Assembly: GCA_008931825.1 (NCBI GenBank)
Contig: QXVZ01002297.1
Location: 1 to 57,052 of the forward strand
DNA length: 57,052 nucleotides
Origin: Phallusia fumigata
Lineage: Eukaryota > Chordata > Ascidiacea > Phlebobranchia > Ascidiidae
Direction: 5' to 3'
The notes below the pieces were generated by a model. It saw only the letters and a list, made by a program, of their open reading frames with translations, was not told the DNA's origin and did not search any database. Below, one piece after another: positions 37,585 to 48,529 of the stretch. Position numbers and translations under genes: made by a program. Each line of letters opens with the position of its first letter. The stretch's first letter is position 1.

Positions 37585-38066
37585 GTTTATGTTTTACTTT
37601 CATTATTGTAAGCTCGTGCACATCATCCCATGATGCAACTACGAACTTTTCAATGCTTCTATGGCCCTTCAGTCGATTTTTTCTTAGGTGTATTTACAAT
37701 GCATTTAAGTAACAAAAGTTTCTGTTTCGTTTTACCTTCCACCTGATCTTGTTTAAATGTTTGTTACAATTTTTTGTGGCAAACTTGTAGCAGATGACAC
37801 ACATCACTTCGGCGCTTCATTTTGTAGGTTGAAGGCCTTGGTATCAGATGCATCTTTTTGATTCTTTTGCAATCATCATGTTTGTATCTTGAACACCCAA
37901 GACATTTATATTATGTTGGCGCAGCTACCTTGTTACTAATGAACAACTGATAGATAGTTACTGCTTGTGTTCGGTTTGCTACTCGAAAGTCTTGTATTTT
38001 TGCAACTTGATATGTCAATTCTTAATCGGCAAGCAATGACCGAATGTTCTAAACCAACCATTGTTT

Positions 38067-38258
38067 CAAAGGTGCATTAGTGCAGAAATCGTCCTGAACC
38101 ACGAGTGCTTAATACAGACGATTCCAGTTTCGGATAAACTATAATAGAGCTGAAGCATGCAGCACACTCAAATCAGTCTGTGTATGTCTTATTGCGAGTA
38201 AAAAAATCGATTTCGCCAAAGAAATGGCATCATCAGTTCTTATTCAAATAGTTCTTAT
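38067..38258 (-). mobile_element. Full-length leader-bearing retroposon, copy 2
   Basis: 192 bp flanked by a perfect 13-bp duplication CCAACCATTGTTT (38054-38066, 38259-38271). The paralogous segment near 47978-47992 shows the empty site (ATCTATCCATTGTTTG). On the - strand it begins ATAAGAA, then CTATTTGAATAAG (13 nt of the Ciona spliced leader), then a hammerhead-like core, and it ends CACCTTTG. Confidence 0.85.
38199..38242 (-). ncRNA. Hammerhead-ribozyme-like motif in retroposon
   Basis: On the - strand: stem I UAAGAA / UUUUUA (38237-38242 with 38199-38204, one G-U), core CUGAUGA (38230-38236), one unpaired U, stem II GCC / GGC with an 8-nt loop, core GAAA (38211-38214), and a minimal palindromic stem III (AUCGAU). 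The predicted cleavage is after U at 38205. This fits a type I hammerhead with very short stem III, as described for Penelope-like elements and retrozymes. Activity is untested, and stem III this short usually needs dimers. Confidence 0.55.
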
Positions 38259-38916
38259 CCAACCATTGTTTGTTTTACAAGATACAAACTGGGGATCGGC
38301 TTGAGTTTGAAGCTGCAGACCACTTTATTGCATATAACTACATACTGTATGTTTTCTACGCCTTAGTTACACTTGCGCTATATGTTATTTCACAATATCA
38401 AATGAACAAGCGGAAACTCCACCCCATGTCAAGAGCCGGGCTGCTGTGCATCACACACATGTAATTGGTAAATCCCTGGTTTGGTTGAAAAGTTAAGGAT
38501 TTGACTGGAAAGTCTGTCTTTCTGTTTGCGCAATGACGATTTTATTTACTAGAAGAGGTTTTATTCAAGTAGTTTTAATGCTTTGTCTGGTGCTCTTACC
38601 CATTTTTTAAATAGTTTTTTTTTTTAAACACCGACTTAAAAAAAAGATGTCAATCTATACATTCACGGTAATTTTTAAAAAAATCTGACATAATTTGTTG
38701 ATTAAGAAATAGTTTGTAGCTACTTGGGGTCAGTCACCGCTGACACTTTGTTTTGATGTAAAGATTTCGTAAAATACGCAATACTGCACACAAAATACAT
38801 CTAACTGATAAATATACAATTGTTTACAAAATGCAACTAAGCAGATAAAATTTCCACACATTACAAACGTAAAGTCCCACAAGTTGATTTAGTCAATATT
38901 TTTTTACGATTTTTAT

Positions 38917-39060
38917 TCATAAATACCAATGTCGGTTGTTGGGTTTGCTTCTAGCTGCTTGCTGTTGTTGGAACACTTGTATCGGTTTGATTTCCTGTTG
39001 CACGACATTGTTCGTGCCATTAACTGGTATGCCTGGCGTAGGCGGACAGTTTTCACAGAT
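38917..39060 (-). pseudogene. Truncated copy of the small secreted-peptide gene
   Basis: Encodes the C-terminal 47 residues matching the peptide at 48530-48742 (PPTPGIPVNG, QQEIKPIQVFQQQQ, SKPNNRHW), with the frame and stop kept. Its signal-peptide half is replaced abruptly at 39061 by a channel relic. About five synonymous and six amino-acid changes separate the two. Confidence 0.7.
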
Positions 39061-39174
39061 CAAAGCCCAAATTGAAAGAATTGCCGAGACATTGCTTCAC
39101 GCAATGTAATATTTAAGATTTTTAAGCTGCCTTTTTCGAAATTTGTCAGTATTTGCTTTGCAGTGGTCATAATT

Positions 39175-40413
39175 ATGGGTCCCCTTCCTGAAAGGGGACA
39201 CATATTGTTTTCACTCTGTTTCGTTTTTTTTTTTACCCTGAGCTTGTCCATGCCGTTTTGCTATGAAATGTATGGTAGATTTCGATGAAACTTTTTCAGT
39301 GTGTAGGTATAATCATGTGGTTGTGCCATCTGTTTTGTTTGACCCCATAGCCCCAGTGGTTACCCCGCTAGCCCCCAAAATGTAAAACGTTCTTGACATG
39401 CATGTGCACCACAAACGTTAGTTTAGTACGGACTATATATACAATTTGGTAGTAACAGGAATCTGCCTTACTATGCCAGACAATTAACATGGCAGTTGTC
39501 TGATTTTGCGGAAACCAGTAGCATGAGGCATTATTTTGGCCGTTGTGAGTAGTGATGCACCGAATCAGCGTAATCAGGTTCGGACCGAAACCGAATATTC
39601 GGCCTAATCAACCGAATCATTTGTGACGTCACGCAAGCGAGTTTTGCTGCTAGGCAAACAGTGGTGCTACAACAGGATAGTCGTGTTGCATTATTATCTT
39701 GGTTGCAATGATATTTATTTGTAAGGCTCGGACACTATTGTTGGTGTTCCAGAACGTTATTTTTTGTGTGCGCAAAAGTTCGGTTTCGGCCGAATCGCAA
39801 TAAAATATTCGGCCGAAACCGAATCTTCGTCAAAGTCGCTGATTCGGCCGAATAAATTCGGCAAACCGAAGCTTCGGTACATCACTAGTTGTGATGTCAC
39901 AATGTATCTAGCGAAAGGGAAACCCCCATGTTTAACAGTTTTCAAACCCGAATTGGTGAAATATTCCCTGCACATTGTCTATGCACTTTTGGGGTGAAAT
40001 GTTTGGTGGATTTGGATGAAACTTTCACCGCTGGAAGATATGGTGAAGGCGGTGTGCATTAGTTTTGGTTAAACCCACAGACCCAGAGGTTACCCCACTA
40101 GCCCCCTAAAATGGGTAAAATTATTAAACAATGTCCAAATTGGATGAAATTTACACAGTTTGAAGAACATGCCATTGTAGTGCACTGATTGCTTTGTTTA
40201 TACCTATAGCCTGGACATGCATTGAGAAAAACACACAATGTAGAACTTTGCATGTGTGGGGACCCATACGATTCCGCCAGCAGAAACCATCATGTCATAA
40301 ACAGTGCAGGTAACTATAAGACCCAATGTAATATAATGTGGGGAATATATCCTCTTTTAATATCGGGTAATGGTGTATATAGAATGTCTATATATGGTAA
40401 GCCACCCTTCTAG
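39175..40413 (+). mobile_element. Helitron-like repeat, copy 2
   Basis: Full relative of 968-2257 with the same left palindrome and right end GCCACCCTTCTAG before T. The related relic at 33250-33300 shows the uninterrupted target. It has one 128-bp unit instead of four, and it is itself interrupted by a MITE at 39550-39887. Confidence 0.65.
39550..39887. mobile_element. hAT-type MITE nested in the Helitron-like repeat
   Basis: 338 bp, terminal inverted repeats TAGTGATGCACCGAA / TTCGGTACATCACTA, many internal ATTCGGCCGAA motifs. The 8-bp target duplication is GTTGTGAG (39542-39549) and GTTGTGAT (39888-39895). The empty site is visible in the other copy near 1348-1356. Confidence 0.88.
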
Positions 40414-40640
40414 TTTAAGTTTTTGTTTATGGTTGTTGTACCAATGACGTGTGTAGACTTCGGCATATATCTTTAGCATTTTTTGCAATCTTTACACCTC
40501 GGCAACTGACAAATTAGCTGTTCGCTGTAATAACAACACAAAGTGCCCACAAACGGTGGAGGCGAGTACCTCAGGAAACGAATCAAATGCTGGTGAAATC
40601 CACACTTCTAGTTGATGTATGTTTTTTCCCCCTGGATTTC

Positions 40641-42267
40641 ATTTGTGTGACTCACTTTTTGACATTTTGCTGTTGTATGTAGGCCTATGCAGACTTAAAA
40701 AAAATCTGCGATGGCATTACTGTCCGAAAAACGTTTCTCCGGGAACAAGATTTAAAAACAAAAATTTTTGAGTCGTTGTTCGCTTCTTGGCGATGAAAGC
40801 TTAGAAAGCAAGAGAACTTAAATGTCTGCAATCTTATCATTTTTGCTCTGCTAGCGATTGAGGGAATTCTAGTTTGCCAAGTTGCTGACCTTAACCGTCA
40901 AATTTTTTTGCAATTGACTATCCATAAACGTTTTCTCATAGTTTATTCTTTCAACCAGTTTTGTTGGCTGCCTTTACCAGTATTGTCATGTCTCAGCCCA
41001 CCCACAGTTTTTCCTCTTGTTTCTGCAGTGCAGCAACAGACTTTTTTTTAATGACAAACTGTTCAAATTCACTAAAATTACGAGACAGCGGTTATTTGGC
41101 GTTGTTATAAACGTGGGGTTACAAAAAAATTCGGGACTTTTAAATTATAACTTTTTCGTTGTTTTCCTTGGCGATTGCAGTTGACTTGTCTTGACTTTTA
41201 AACCAAGTCCAACGTCTTACAAAACTGTCCATATGAAGAATCACTTTGGCTTTGGAAACTTGTGTCGATTTGTTGCATCACACGTGTGGAAAAATACAGT
41301 GTAGCAGTAGACCTATGGTGATACATGCGGAAGCCTCCTACCAGGATATTGAATACAAGGAAGTGTGTATTGTTCATTTTCAACCTGCAGTTTATGCAGA
41401 ATCAAGAAGATGGCTAAAGACACTATTTGCATTTTACTTGCACCAAACAAAACTTTCTTGTCGTTTCGAACTTGACGTGAAAAACTACGTTATGTGCCAA
41501 AAATTTGTACATAATTTCCATTTCTAACAAGCCGATAGTACAATGCAAACAAACCAACAAAACCAACTAACGTAAGTTAAGTAACTGAACTCTAAAGATA
41601 TGTCAGGGGGCGGTGCATTTGTCAGTGCTATTAATTTTGATTAAAAACGGTTTAGGATTATTTGAGAACTATATCCATTTCCACAGGCATTTTAATTTTC
41701 GTTACTAGCACCTTACAGCTAGTGAGTGCAAAAAATACACCTAGCACATCTGTCCGGTTAGAACAGTTTGGTAATATTTGCGACTAAACCAAGTTTGTGT
41801 GTGCATGCATGTACCAAGCATTTCCGCTCCGTTGCTGTCATTTTAACAAACCAGCACCCAACTTACTGCAAACTGCAATGAATTAAACTTTGAATTTGTG
41901 CAATTTACAACGATGGTGTTTTTTAAGATATAAAATTGATTGCGATTTTGATTGTTTTAGTGGAAATTTAGCACCAAAAAATGGAAGAAAACGCCGTTGT
42001 CAGTGGTGACTGTGATTGACTTTTGCCCAACATTCTGCAAAACACAACGGTTGTCAACACAAAGTTGTATTTTTGAAAAATTTGTAGCTATAATGCTTAT
42101 CGTGTCGATGTAAGATACTGTGTACACAATGTTTTGATAAGTTAAATGCACATTTTTTCAGTTCATCAAAGGTACGTTTTTGCATGTAGTAAGACTACAA
42201 AAGAGCTGAGTATAAAACTGTTCATCAGTTTGTTTGCTTCGTGTGTAAACAATGGTCACTAGATTTA
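40641..42267. repeat. Segmental duplication B (spacer), paralogous to 33501-35276
   Basis: Co-linear with segment A up to the stop of channel copy 3. It lacks the SINE present in A. Short ORFs at 41246-41527 and 34135-34371 correspond to each other but carry no family features, so I do not call a gene. Confidence 0.75.
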
Positions 42268-43368
42268 TTAAACAGCCTCTTCAACCTCGTCTTGTTTTTT
42301 CAGCTCTATTATGAAATTTGTCACCTCTTCCGCATCTTGGGTCTTTGCTATAAATCGCAGAAGAAACTTGTCGTCTTTTTTGGTCTCGCATTCCCCGCAC
42401 TTCACGCAGCAAACATTGCAGCAACCATTGCAGCAACCATTGCAGCAATCATTGCCCCAACCATTGCAGCAATACGTAAAGTATCTCGCAAAGTAAATGC
42501 AGACGTGAAGAAAAGACGGAATGCCGAAAAACGCGCCCACAATGTAGAATACGTCAATTTGATTGATAGAACACAGATAGGTAGTATTTGGGTGGATGTG
42601 TGGAAGTTTACATTCAAATTGACCCGCATACATCACCGCTGCGCACATTGTTGCAGCGGCTGCAGCTGAACCTGCTATTGAAAGGATTAACGAGAAGGTA
42701 TTTGATGCAAAGTAATGGCAAAATATTTTTTTGCTGTTTTTATCGAAGTTTTGAAATATAGTTTTTGCGGCCTTCTTCAGTGTTTCCTTCTCTTTTTGCG
42801 CCTCGTTTGTTTCCCGCTTTTCAGCCCGTTCAGGTTGTTCAAGCTGTGCTGCGTTAGTGCCGGACTGTTTAGCAGCGACTTCACCCAAAAAAGTGTGTAC
42901 TTTATCTGAAAATCGGAGCTTAATTTCTGAAAGTTTTGGGTTGTGGTGGTCATTGTACTTCTCACTAAGTGTGCATAGTTCGACAAACAGGTCAAGTTTT
43001 TTGGCAACGTTCACACAGCAGCAGCTGACAAACGGACTGTTTGCCAAGAAAAGCAAAACAGATAGTGCCAATAACGTCGGTGGTGAATACCTCAAAAAAC
43101 GAATCCAAGCCTCATGAAATCCGCACTGTTGGTTGATGTGGGTCTTTTCCTCAACGAAATCCGCGTAACTGATTGGGGTCGTGGAATTTCGTTGCGAAAA
43201 GCAAGCGACGAATGTGGGTTCGTATACTGTGAAAGACGCGAACGCGGCCAAAAGCATTGTAAGAAACATAACGTTTCTAAATTTTTCCCACGGTGGTAAA
43301 AGTGGTTTGTCTTTAAAGAGAGACAGAATCGGCAAGGCGTTAACTAAGCCAGTACTCAGAATCGCCAT
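42268..43368 (-). CDS. LRRC8/pannexin-like four-helix membrane protein, copy 3
   Basis: Single exon, 366 aa from MAILS at 43368, the Met shared with copy 2. The architecture is the same: four helices, loop cysteines in VACFSQ, INQQCGF, GQFECKL and TYLCSINQ, and glycosylation sites NST and NTT. The post-TM4 tail is unusually Cys-rich (CCNGCCNGCCNVCCVKCGEC), produced by a 12-bp repeat. The tail ends KKDDKFLLRFIAKTQDAEEV. The stop codon overlaps AATAAA on the coding strand. The TM1-TM2 half is nearly identical to copy 2, which suggests recent duplication or gene conversion. Channel role inferred from the LRRC8-like layout. Confidence 0.78.
   Translation of the reverse strand: MAILSTGLVNALPILSLFKDKPLLPPWEKFRNVMFLTMLLAAFASFTVYEPTFVACFSQRNSTTPISYADFVEEKTHINQQCGFHEAWIRFLRYSPPTLLALSVLLFLANSPFVSCCCVNVAKKLDLFVELCTLSEKYNDHHNPKLSEIKLRFSDKVHTFLGEVAAKQSGTNAAQLEQPERAEKRETNEAQKEKETLKKAAKTIFQNFDKNSKKIFCHYFASNTFSLILSIAGSAAAAATMCAAVMYAGQFECKLPHIHPNTTYLCSINQIDVFYIVGAFFGIPSFLHVCIYFARYFTYCCNGWGNDCCNGCCNGCCNVCCVKCGECETKKDDKFLLRFIAKTQDAEEVTNFIIELKKQDEVEEAV
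42408..42477 (-). repeat. 12-bp coding repeat producing a Cys-rich tail
   Basis: About five imperfect units of CATTGCAGCAAC (+ strand) within channel copy 3, coding CCNG-type repeats on the - strand. Copy 2 has a different Cys-rich tail here and copies 1 and 4 have none. Confidence 0.85.
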
Positions 43369-43589
43369 TGTAACAATTCTCATCAATTAAACTATAGACG
43401 AAGTTGTAAGCTGCGAACAAAAGTTTTTTGATAAAATGAGTTTCATTCATATGACTCATGCGTCGCTTCAGCAAAGCGCCATTGACGTTTTGCTGTTGTA
43501 TGTAAATCTATGCAACCTCAAAAATATCTGCGACGGTTCTACAAATACGGTCTGAAAAATGTTTCTATGCAAACTAAACCTCAAAAAAA

Positions 43590-44860
43590 TATTTTTATGC
43601 GTTTATAGCTGGCTTCTTTGCCGACAGTCAAAAATAGCAGATAACATTTTTCTCATGTGCGCGATGTTCAGCACAACAGGGCGTCTGATCCTCAGTTTTC
43701 ACCTGCAGTTGAATCTGCATCAAACAGACAGCATGCAAAATCAAAACATCCGCACAGAATTTCCGGTTGAAGGTAAAACTATATTAATTGTGGCAGTAAA
43801 GTTTCCCTTCTGCTCATGGTCAGATGCGACGATTTGTTTATTATTCAGTGTCCTCCTTCACTTTAATCTGCATCGAATAGATAACGTGTGAGATCACAAC
43901 AGCCGCCCGCTTTCTGTATAAACGTGTAGTGAGAATGGCAGTCAATTTCCCCTTTTTGTTTACGACCAGAATGCTAAACGCACAGATGCGTTTGTTGTTC
44001 AGTTTCCACCTTTAGTATCTGTTGCATCAAATACATTAATTCATTTTGTTTTACATCCCGCGTTTCCAACTATACCTCCAACTTTTCTCTTAACAGGCCA
44101 CTGGTAGATTGATACAATTTTTGGCGTGAGGGGTGGATTTCTAATTCTTAGTGACCTTGGGCACACCCACAGGCGTCGATTCCCGGGGAAGCAGGGGTGG
44201 CGGCCACACAACTGATAATTTCTAGGGTGGCAGCCATTATTAAAAGTATATGCTGCCACCCCAGAAATTTCCTGGATTCGTTGTGGCTGGTTTACACCAA
44301 ACACGTGCGAGGCAAGCGGCGTAAATTTCTTTTCGTTTATTCAACAACGCAGCAGAAAGTCCAATTTTGCGCGTCTCTTGTGCTATATGTATCGTTAAAA
44401 TCAGCAATAACAGAGAGTATAAAGACGTTATAAACTAATAGGTATACTTTGTGCAATTCGATCACGTGTCAGACCGCTTGAATTTGATCATTTCACCACT
44501 CCATACGAAAAAAAGTTGGAGGTATAGTTGGAAACACGTGGTGTAAAACTGAATTTGTGTATTTGATGCAACAGATACTGAAGGTGAAACTGAAAACCAA
44601 ACTCATCTGTACGTCTAGCATTCTGACCATAAACAAAAAGAGGAAATTGACTGCCGTTCTAACTGTACGTTTAACTGACATTATACGAGGGGAAAATTTG
44701 CTGCCACGATTAATATAGTTCTAACTTTAACCAAAAATTCCGGGCGGATGTTATGATTTTGCACGTAGGCTGTTTGATGCAGATTCAACTGCAGGTAAAA
44801 AAATGAGAAAATAATATCTGCCAGCCACGCGTAGTAACAACTCTGCTTTCAACCCCAAAA
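43590..44860. repeat. Imperfect inverted repeat around a MITE
   Basis: Left arm (about 43680-44098) and right arm (44510-44800) are reverse complements. For example, ACCTGCAGTTGAATCTGCATC at 43700 mirrors GATGCAGATTCAACTGCAGGT near 44777, and CCAACTATACCTCCAACTTTT mirrors the start of the right arm. The loop holds the MITE at 44166-44508. No gene. Confidence 0.75.
44166..44508. mobile_element. MITE with GGGGTGGCGGCC core, copy 2
   Basis: Shares CACAGGCGTCGATT at the left, GGGGTGGCGGCC, CTGCCACCCCAGAAATTTCCTGGATTCGT-type core and a CACTCCATACGAA right part with 19483-19791. The right terminus is less clear than in copy 1. Confidence 0.55.
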
Positions 44861-47136
44861 GGTATTTTTAAACACACATATTTTCCCGTAAATGTAAAAC
44901 TGTGGTTCTAACCTTTGGTGTACTATACCGCGGGTCAGCATCGTAAAATAGTACGTACCCATATTTGATGTATAAAACAGGTCGAGTATTAAAAAAAGAT
45001 GCATGAAATGTTATGTATGTTCTGATTTGTGTTTGTTTGGCAGTAAAAGCTGTTTAGATGTAATGGGACTCCTGGTAAATAAAGGTAGGCTTGTGTGTGT
45101 GTTATTGGCATTCGTTTTTACTGGTGGCGGAGTATACAATTTCCACAGCCCGCTCAACTGCCTTTTTGTAAATTGCAGAAAACGTATGTTAAATATTACG
45201 CCGAAATGACTTGAGTATAGTGTGTGTAATGTTTGTGGTTCGGCACTGGTACATTTAGGTTTGTTTTTCAACAGATACCCAACGTTAGGTTTCATGGATT
45301 GTATATTATTTCCAATACTGTTTCTTCAGCACGAATCCCATGACTAGGTACAGTCGCGGTATCACTATTTGCAATGGGTGCTTTGTTGCACAGCTCTTAA
45401 GCACCGTAACATTTGTAGGTTTTACAGCGTTTAACTGAATTTCTTCAAACAACGGGGTATCATTGTCGACTGTGGGGCCGTGTTAAGTGATTGCTATATA
45501 TGTCGTATAACAAACACGTAGCCTTTACAGGGTTGATTTGGGGTGATACATCCAGTTGGTCGAAAGCTACATAAAATCTTAAACGTTGGACGTTTTTTTA
45601 AATTATCAAGTACATACCAAGGATCACTAATTGAGCAACATCAAATAAATTGCATGTGCAATGATGAAACAAATGTGTCACGTTTTACACAATTTTGTAG
45701 CGGTTGCAGATTTTTTGCTACGCTCGGTTTTGCTAAGTTAGAGACCAAAGTTAATCGCTACATACGCCGTTTGCATCTAACTTTGGACGCCTTTTGGACT
45801 AATTACGATACTTTCTCCCCCTGCAGCTTGTTCATGCAATTTTGGCATGAAGTGTTTGTACAGCTAATAAAAAAGTTGGAGGTATAGTTGGAAACACTTC
45901 GTGTAAAACTTATTGAATTTGTGTATTTGATGTAACAGATACTGAAGGTGAAACTGAACACCAAACTCATCTGGGCAATTAGCATGCTGGCCGTAAACAA
46001 AAAGAGGAAATTGACTGCCATTCTCACTGTACGTTCAACTGACATTATACGAGGGGAAAATTTGCTGCCACGATTAATATAGTTCTAACTTTAACCGAAA
46101 ATTCCGGGCGGATGTTTTGATTTTGCACGTAGTCTGTTTGATGCAGATTCAACTGCAGGTGAAAACTGAGGAACAGATACCCTGTAGTGCTGAATACCGT
46201 GCCCATGAGAAAAACTATAACTGCCAGCCACGCGTAGTAACAACTCTACTTTCAACCCCAAAAGGTATTTTTAAACACACATATTTTCCCGTAAATGTAA
46301 AACTGTGGTTCTAACCTTTGGTGTACTATACCGCGGGTCAGCATCGTAAAATAGTACGTACCCATATTTGATGTATAAAACAGGTCGAGTATTAAAAAAA
46401 GATGCATGAAATGTTATGTATGTTCTGATTTGTGTTTGTTTGGCAGTAAAAGCTGTTTAGATGTAATGGGACTCCTGGTAAATAAAGGTAGGCTTGTGTG
46501 TGTGTTATTGGCATTCGTTTTTACTGGTGGCGGAGTATACAATTTCCACAGCCCGCTCAACTGCCTTTTTGTAAATTGCCAAAAACGCATGTTAAATATT
46601 GCGTCGTTGATTGTTGCGTCGAAAACAGTTGCGGTGTCACTACTTGCCACGGGTCCTTTGTTACGCAGCTCTTGAGCACTGTAACCTACAAACATTTGTA
46701 GGTTTTACAGTGTTTAACTGAATTTCTTCAAACAACTGGGTATCATTTTCGACTGTGGGGCCGTGTTAAGTGATTGCTATATATGTCGTATAACAAGCAC
46801 GGAGCCTTGACAGGGTTGATTTGGGGTGATACATCGATTTGATACATACAATCTTAAATGTTGGACTTTTTTTTCAAATTATTACATACCAAGGATTGCT
46901 AATTGAGCAACATCAAATAAATCGCATGTGCAATGATGAAACAAATGTGTCACGTTTTACACAATTTTGTAGCGATTGCAGATTTTTTGATACACTCGGT
47001 GGCGTTAGACACCAAATTTAATTGCAACATACGGCGTTTGCATCCCAGTTTGGACGCCTTTTGGACTAATTACGATTTTTTCTCCCCCTGCAGCTTGTTC
47101 ATGCAATTTTGGCATGAAGTGTTTGTACAGCTAATA
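44510..47136. repeat. 1.3-kb direct tandem duplication
   Basis: Unit A 44510-45869 and unit B 45870-47136 both run from AAAAAGTTGGAGGTATAG to GTTTGTACAGCTAATA. 45003-45180 and 46406-46583 are virtually identical, so the paired short ORFs there (68 and 89 codons) are only duplicates, not evidence of coding. Unit B lacks about 150 bp present in A near 45200-45350. Confidence 0.85.
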
Positions 47137-47149
47137 GACATGGACATGA

Positions 47150-47222
47150 CGGTGTGGCATCATTTTTATGTGACGCCATATCCCGCTCCATTGAAAGCAT
47201 CACTGATATAGTATTTGATACA
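47150..47222 (-). pseudogene. Small relic of channel TM3 region
   Basis: GAAAGCATCACTGATATAGTATTTGATACAAAGTA-like sequence matches the TM3 coding part of the intact copies (near 35697-35730 and 42670-42715). Only about 70 bp remain. Confidence 0.55.
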
Positions 47223-48529
47223 AAGTATGCCATCACCTGTAGTTAACAAGTGTATAAAATATTGTTGGTTTAATTCTTTACTGCACATTTTAGGCAGAAA
47301 ACATAGTGGCAAACATTTTTGTGTTCGGCACCTAATTATTAACACAAACTGCGTTGAAAATTATCTTTAAATTTGTTGCACTTTACAACATTAGTGTTTT
47401 AGGGATTTAGGGATATAAGCCATTAAGATTTGGATTGTTTTGTGGAATAAATAAATTAAAAGTTAACAAAAAGATACAAGTACTGTTGCCTGTGATTCAA
47501 CTGCGTAGCTCTGTTTGTAGAGCCCCAGACCCGTACAGCCTCCTGTCGTGGGTTTAAATTGTTAATTACTTAATCTTTTATTTTCATCTTTTGTAAAGTC
47601 CTGCACAACATTCTATGACGCAATAAGCAACGTTTTTAATGCCTCTATACTTCTACAAGTGACCAGACATTTTTAGGTATATTTGCAATGCATTTAAGTA
47701 ATAAAAGTATTTGCTTCGTTTCACCCTTCTTATCGCATACATAGGTATTAGATGTAAAAAAGTGTCTTTCGACATTTTTATTCTTTGCAACCATTATGTT
47801 TGTATCTTTAAACACCCAAGACATGGTTTATATCAAGTTAACGCAGTTACGTGGTTACTAATGAGCAACAAATAGATATTTACTGCCTGTGTTTCGCTTA
47901 CTCCTCGAAAAGTCTTTAGTGTTTTAGCAACTTGATATGTTGATTGTTTTTGGGCCAGCACTGGCCGAATGATCTAATCTATCCATTGTTTGTTTTTAAA
48001 GATACAAACTGGGATCGGCTCGAGTTTGAAGCAGCAGGCCACTTTATTGCAGAACGCACATTGGTTTCAGTTGGGTAGTCAGGTGCGTGGGCAGTAAAAA
48101 CTACATACTGTATGTTTTCTACGCCTTTAGACGCCCCTGCGCTATATGTTGTTCCACATTTCTTTGCGCAACGACGATCTTATTTGCTAGAAGAGGTTTT
48201 TTTAGGCAGTTTTAACACATTTTATGGTGCTTTCACCCATTTTTTAAATAGTTAACCGACTTTTGAACAAGACCGATGTCAAACTATACATTCGCGGTAT
48301 TTTTAAAAATATCTGTCAGTTTTGTTGATTTAGACGTAGTTTGTAGCTACGTGGGTTCAGTCACCGCTGACACTTGTTGTGATGCACAGATTTCGTAAAA
48401 TGCGCAATACTGCACATAAAATACGACTAACTGACAAATATACAATTGCTTACAAAACGCAACAATGCAGATAAAATTTCCACACATACAAACAAAAAAG
48501 TTTATTCAGTCGATATTTTTCCACGATTT
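47223..48529. other. Spacer paralogous to 37.5-38.9 kb
   Basis: Contains the tRNA-like sequence at 47499-47560 (CTGCGTAGCTCTGTTTGTAG, GGGTTTAAATT) and the empty site of the retroposon near 47978-47992. No gene recognised. Confidence 0.6.

Larger units (their letters stand above)
36381..38916. other. Spacer upstream of channel copy 2, partly segmentally duplicated
   Basis: 36430-37260 repeats parts of the blocks in 33501-35276. 37500-39060 is paralogous to 47490-48760. It includes a tRNA-like sequence and the full-length retroposon. No gene recognised. Confidence 0.6.
39061..40640 (-). pseudogene. Decayed LRRC8/pannexin-like copy split by a transposon
   Basis: The linker/TM3 part (39061-39172) and the loop 1-TM2 part (40425-40640) match the relic at 32985-33500. 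They are separated by the Helitron-like element. Stops and missing helices make it non-functional. Confidence 0.75.

Noticed and set aside
42402..42629. Ala/Met repeat ORF (MVGAMIAAMVAAMVAAM) antisense frame
   Set aside because: Shadow of the 12-bp repeat in channel copy 3.
45003..45209. Cys-containing 68-codon ORF (MKCYVCSDLC) repeated at 46406
   Set aside because: Both lie in a recent tandem duplication with identical DNA, so conservation is uninformative; no signal peptide of good quality or splice context.
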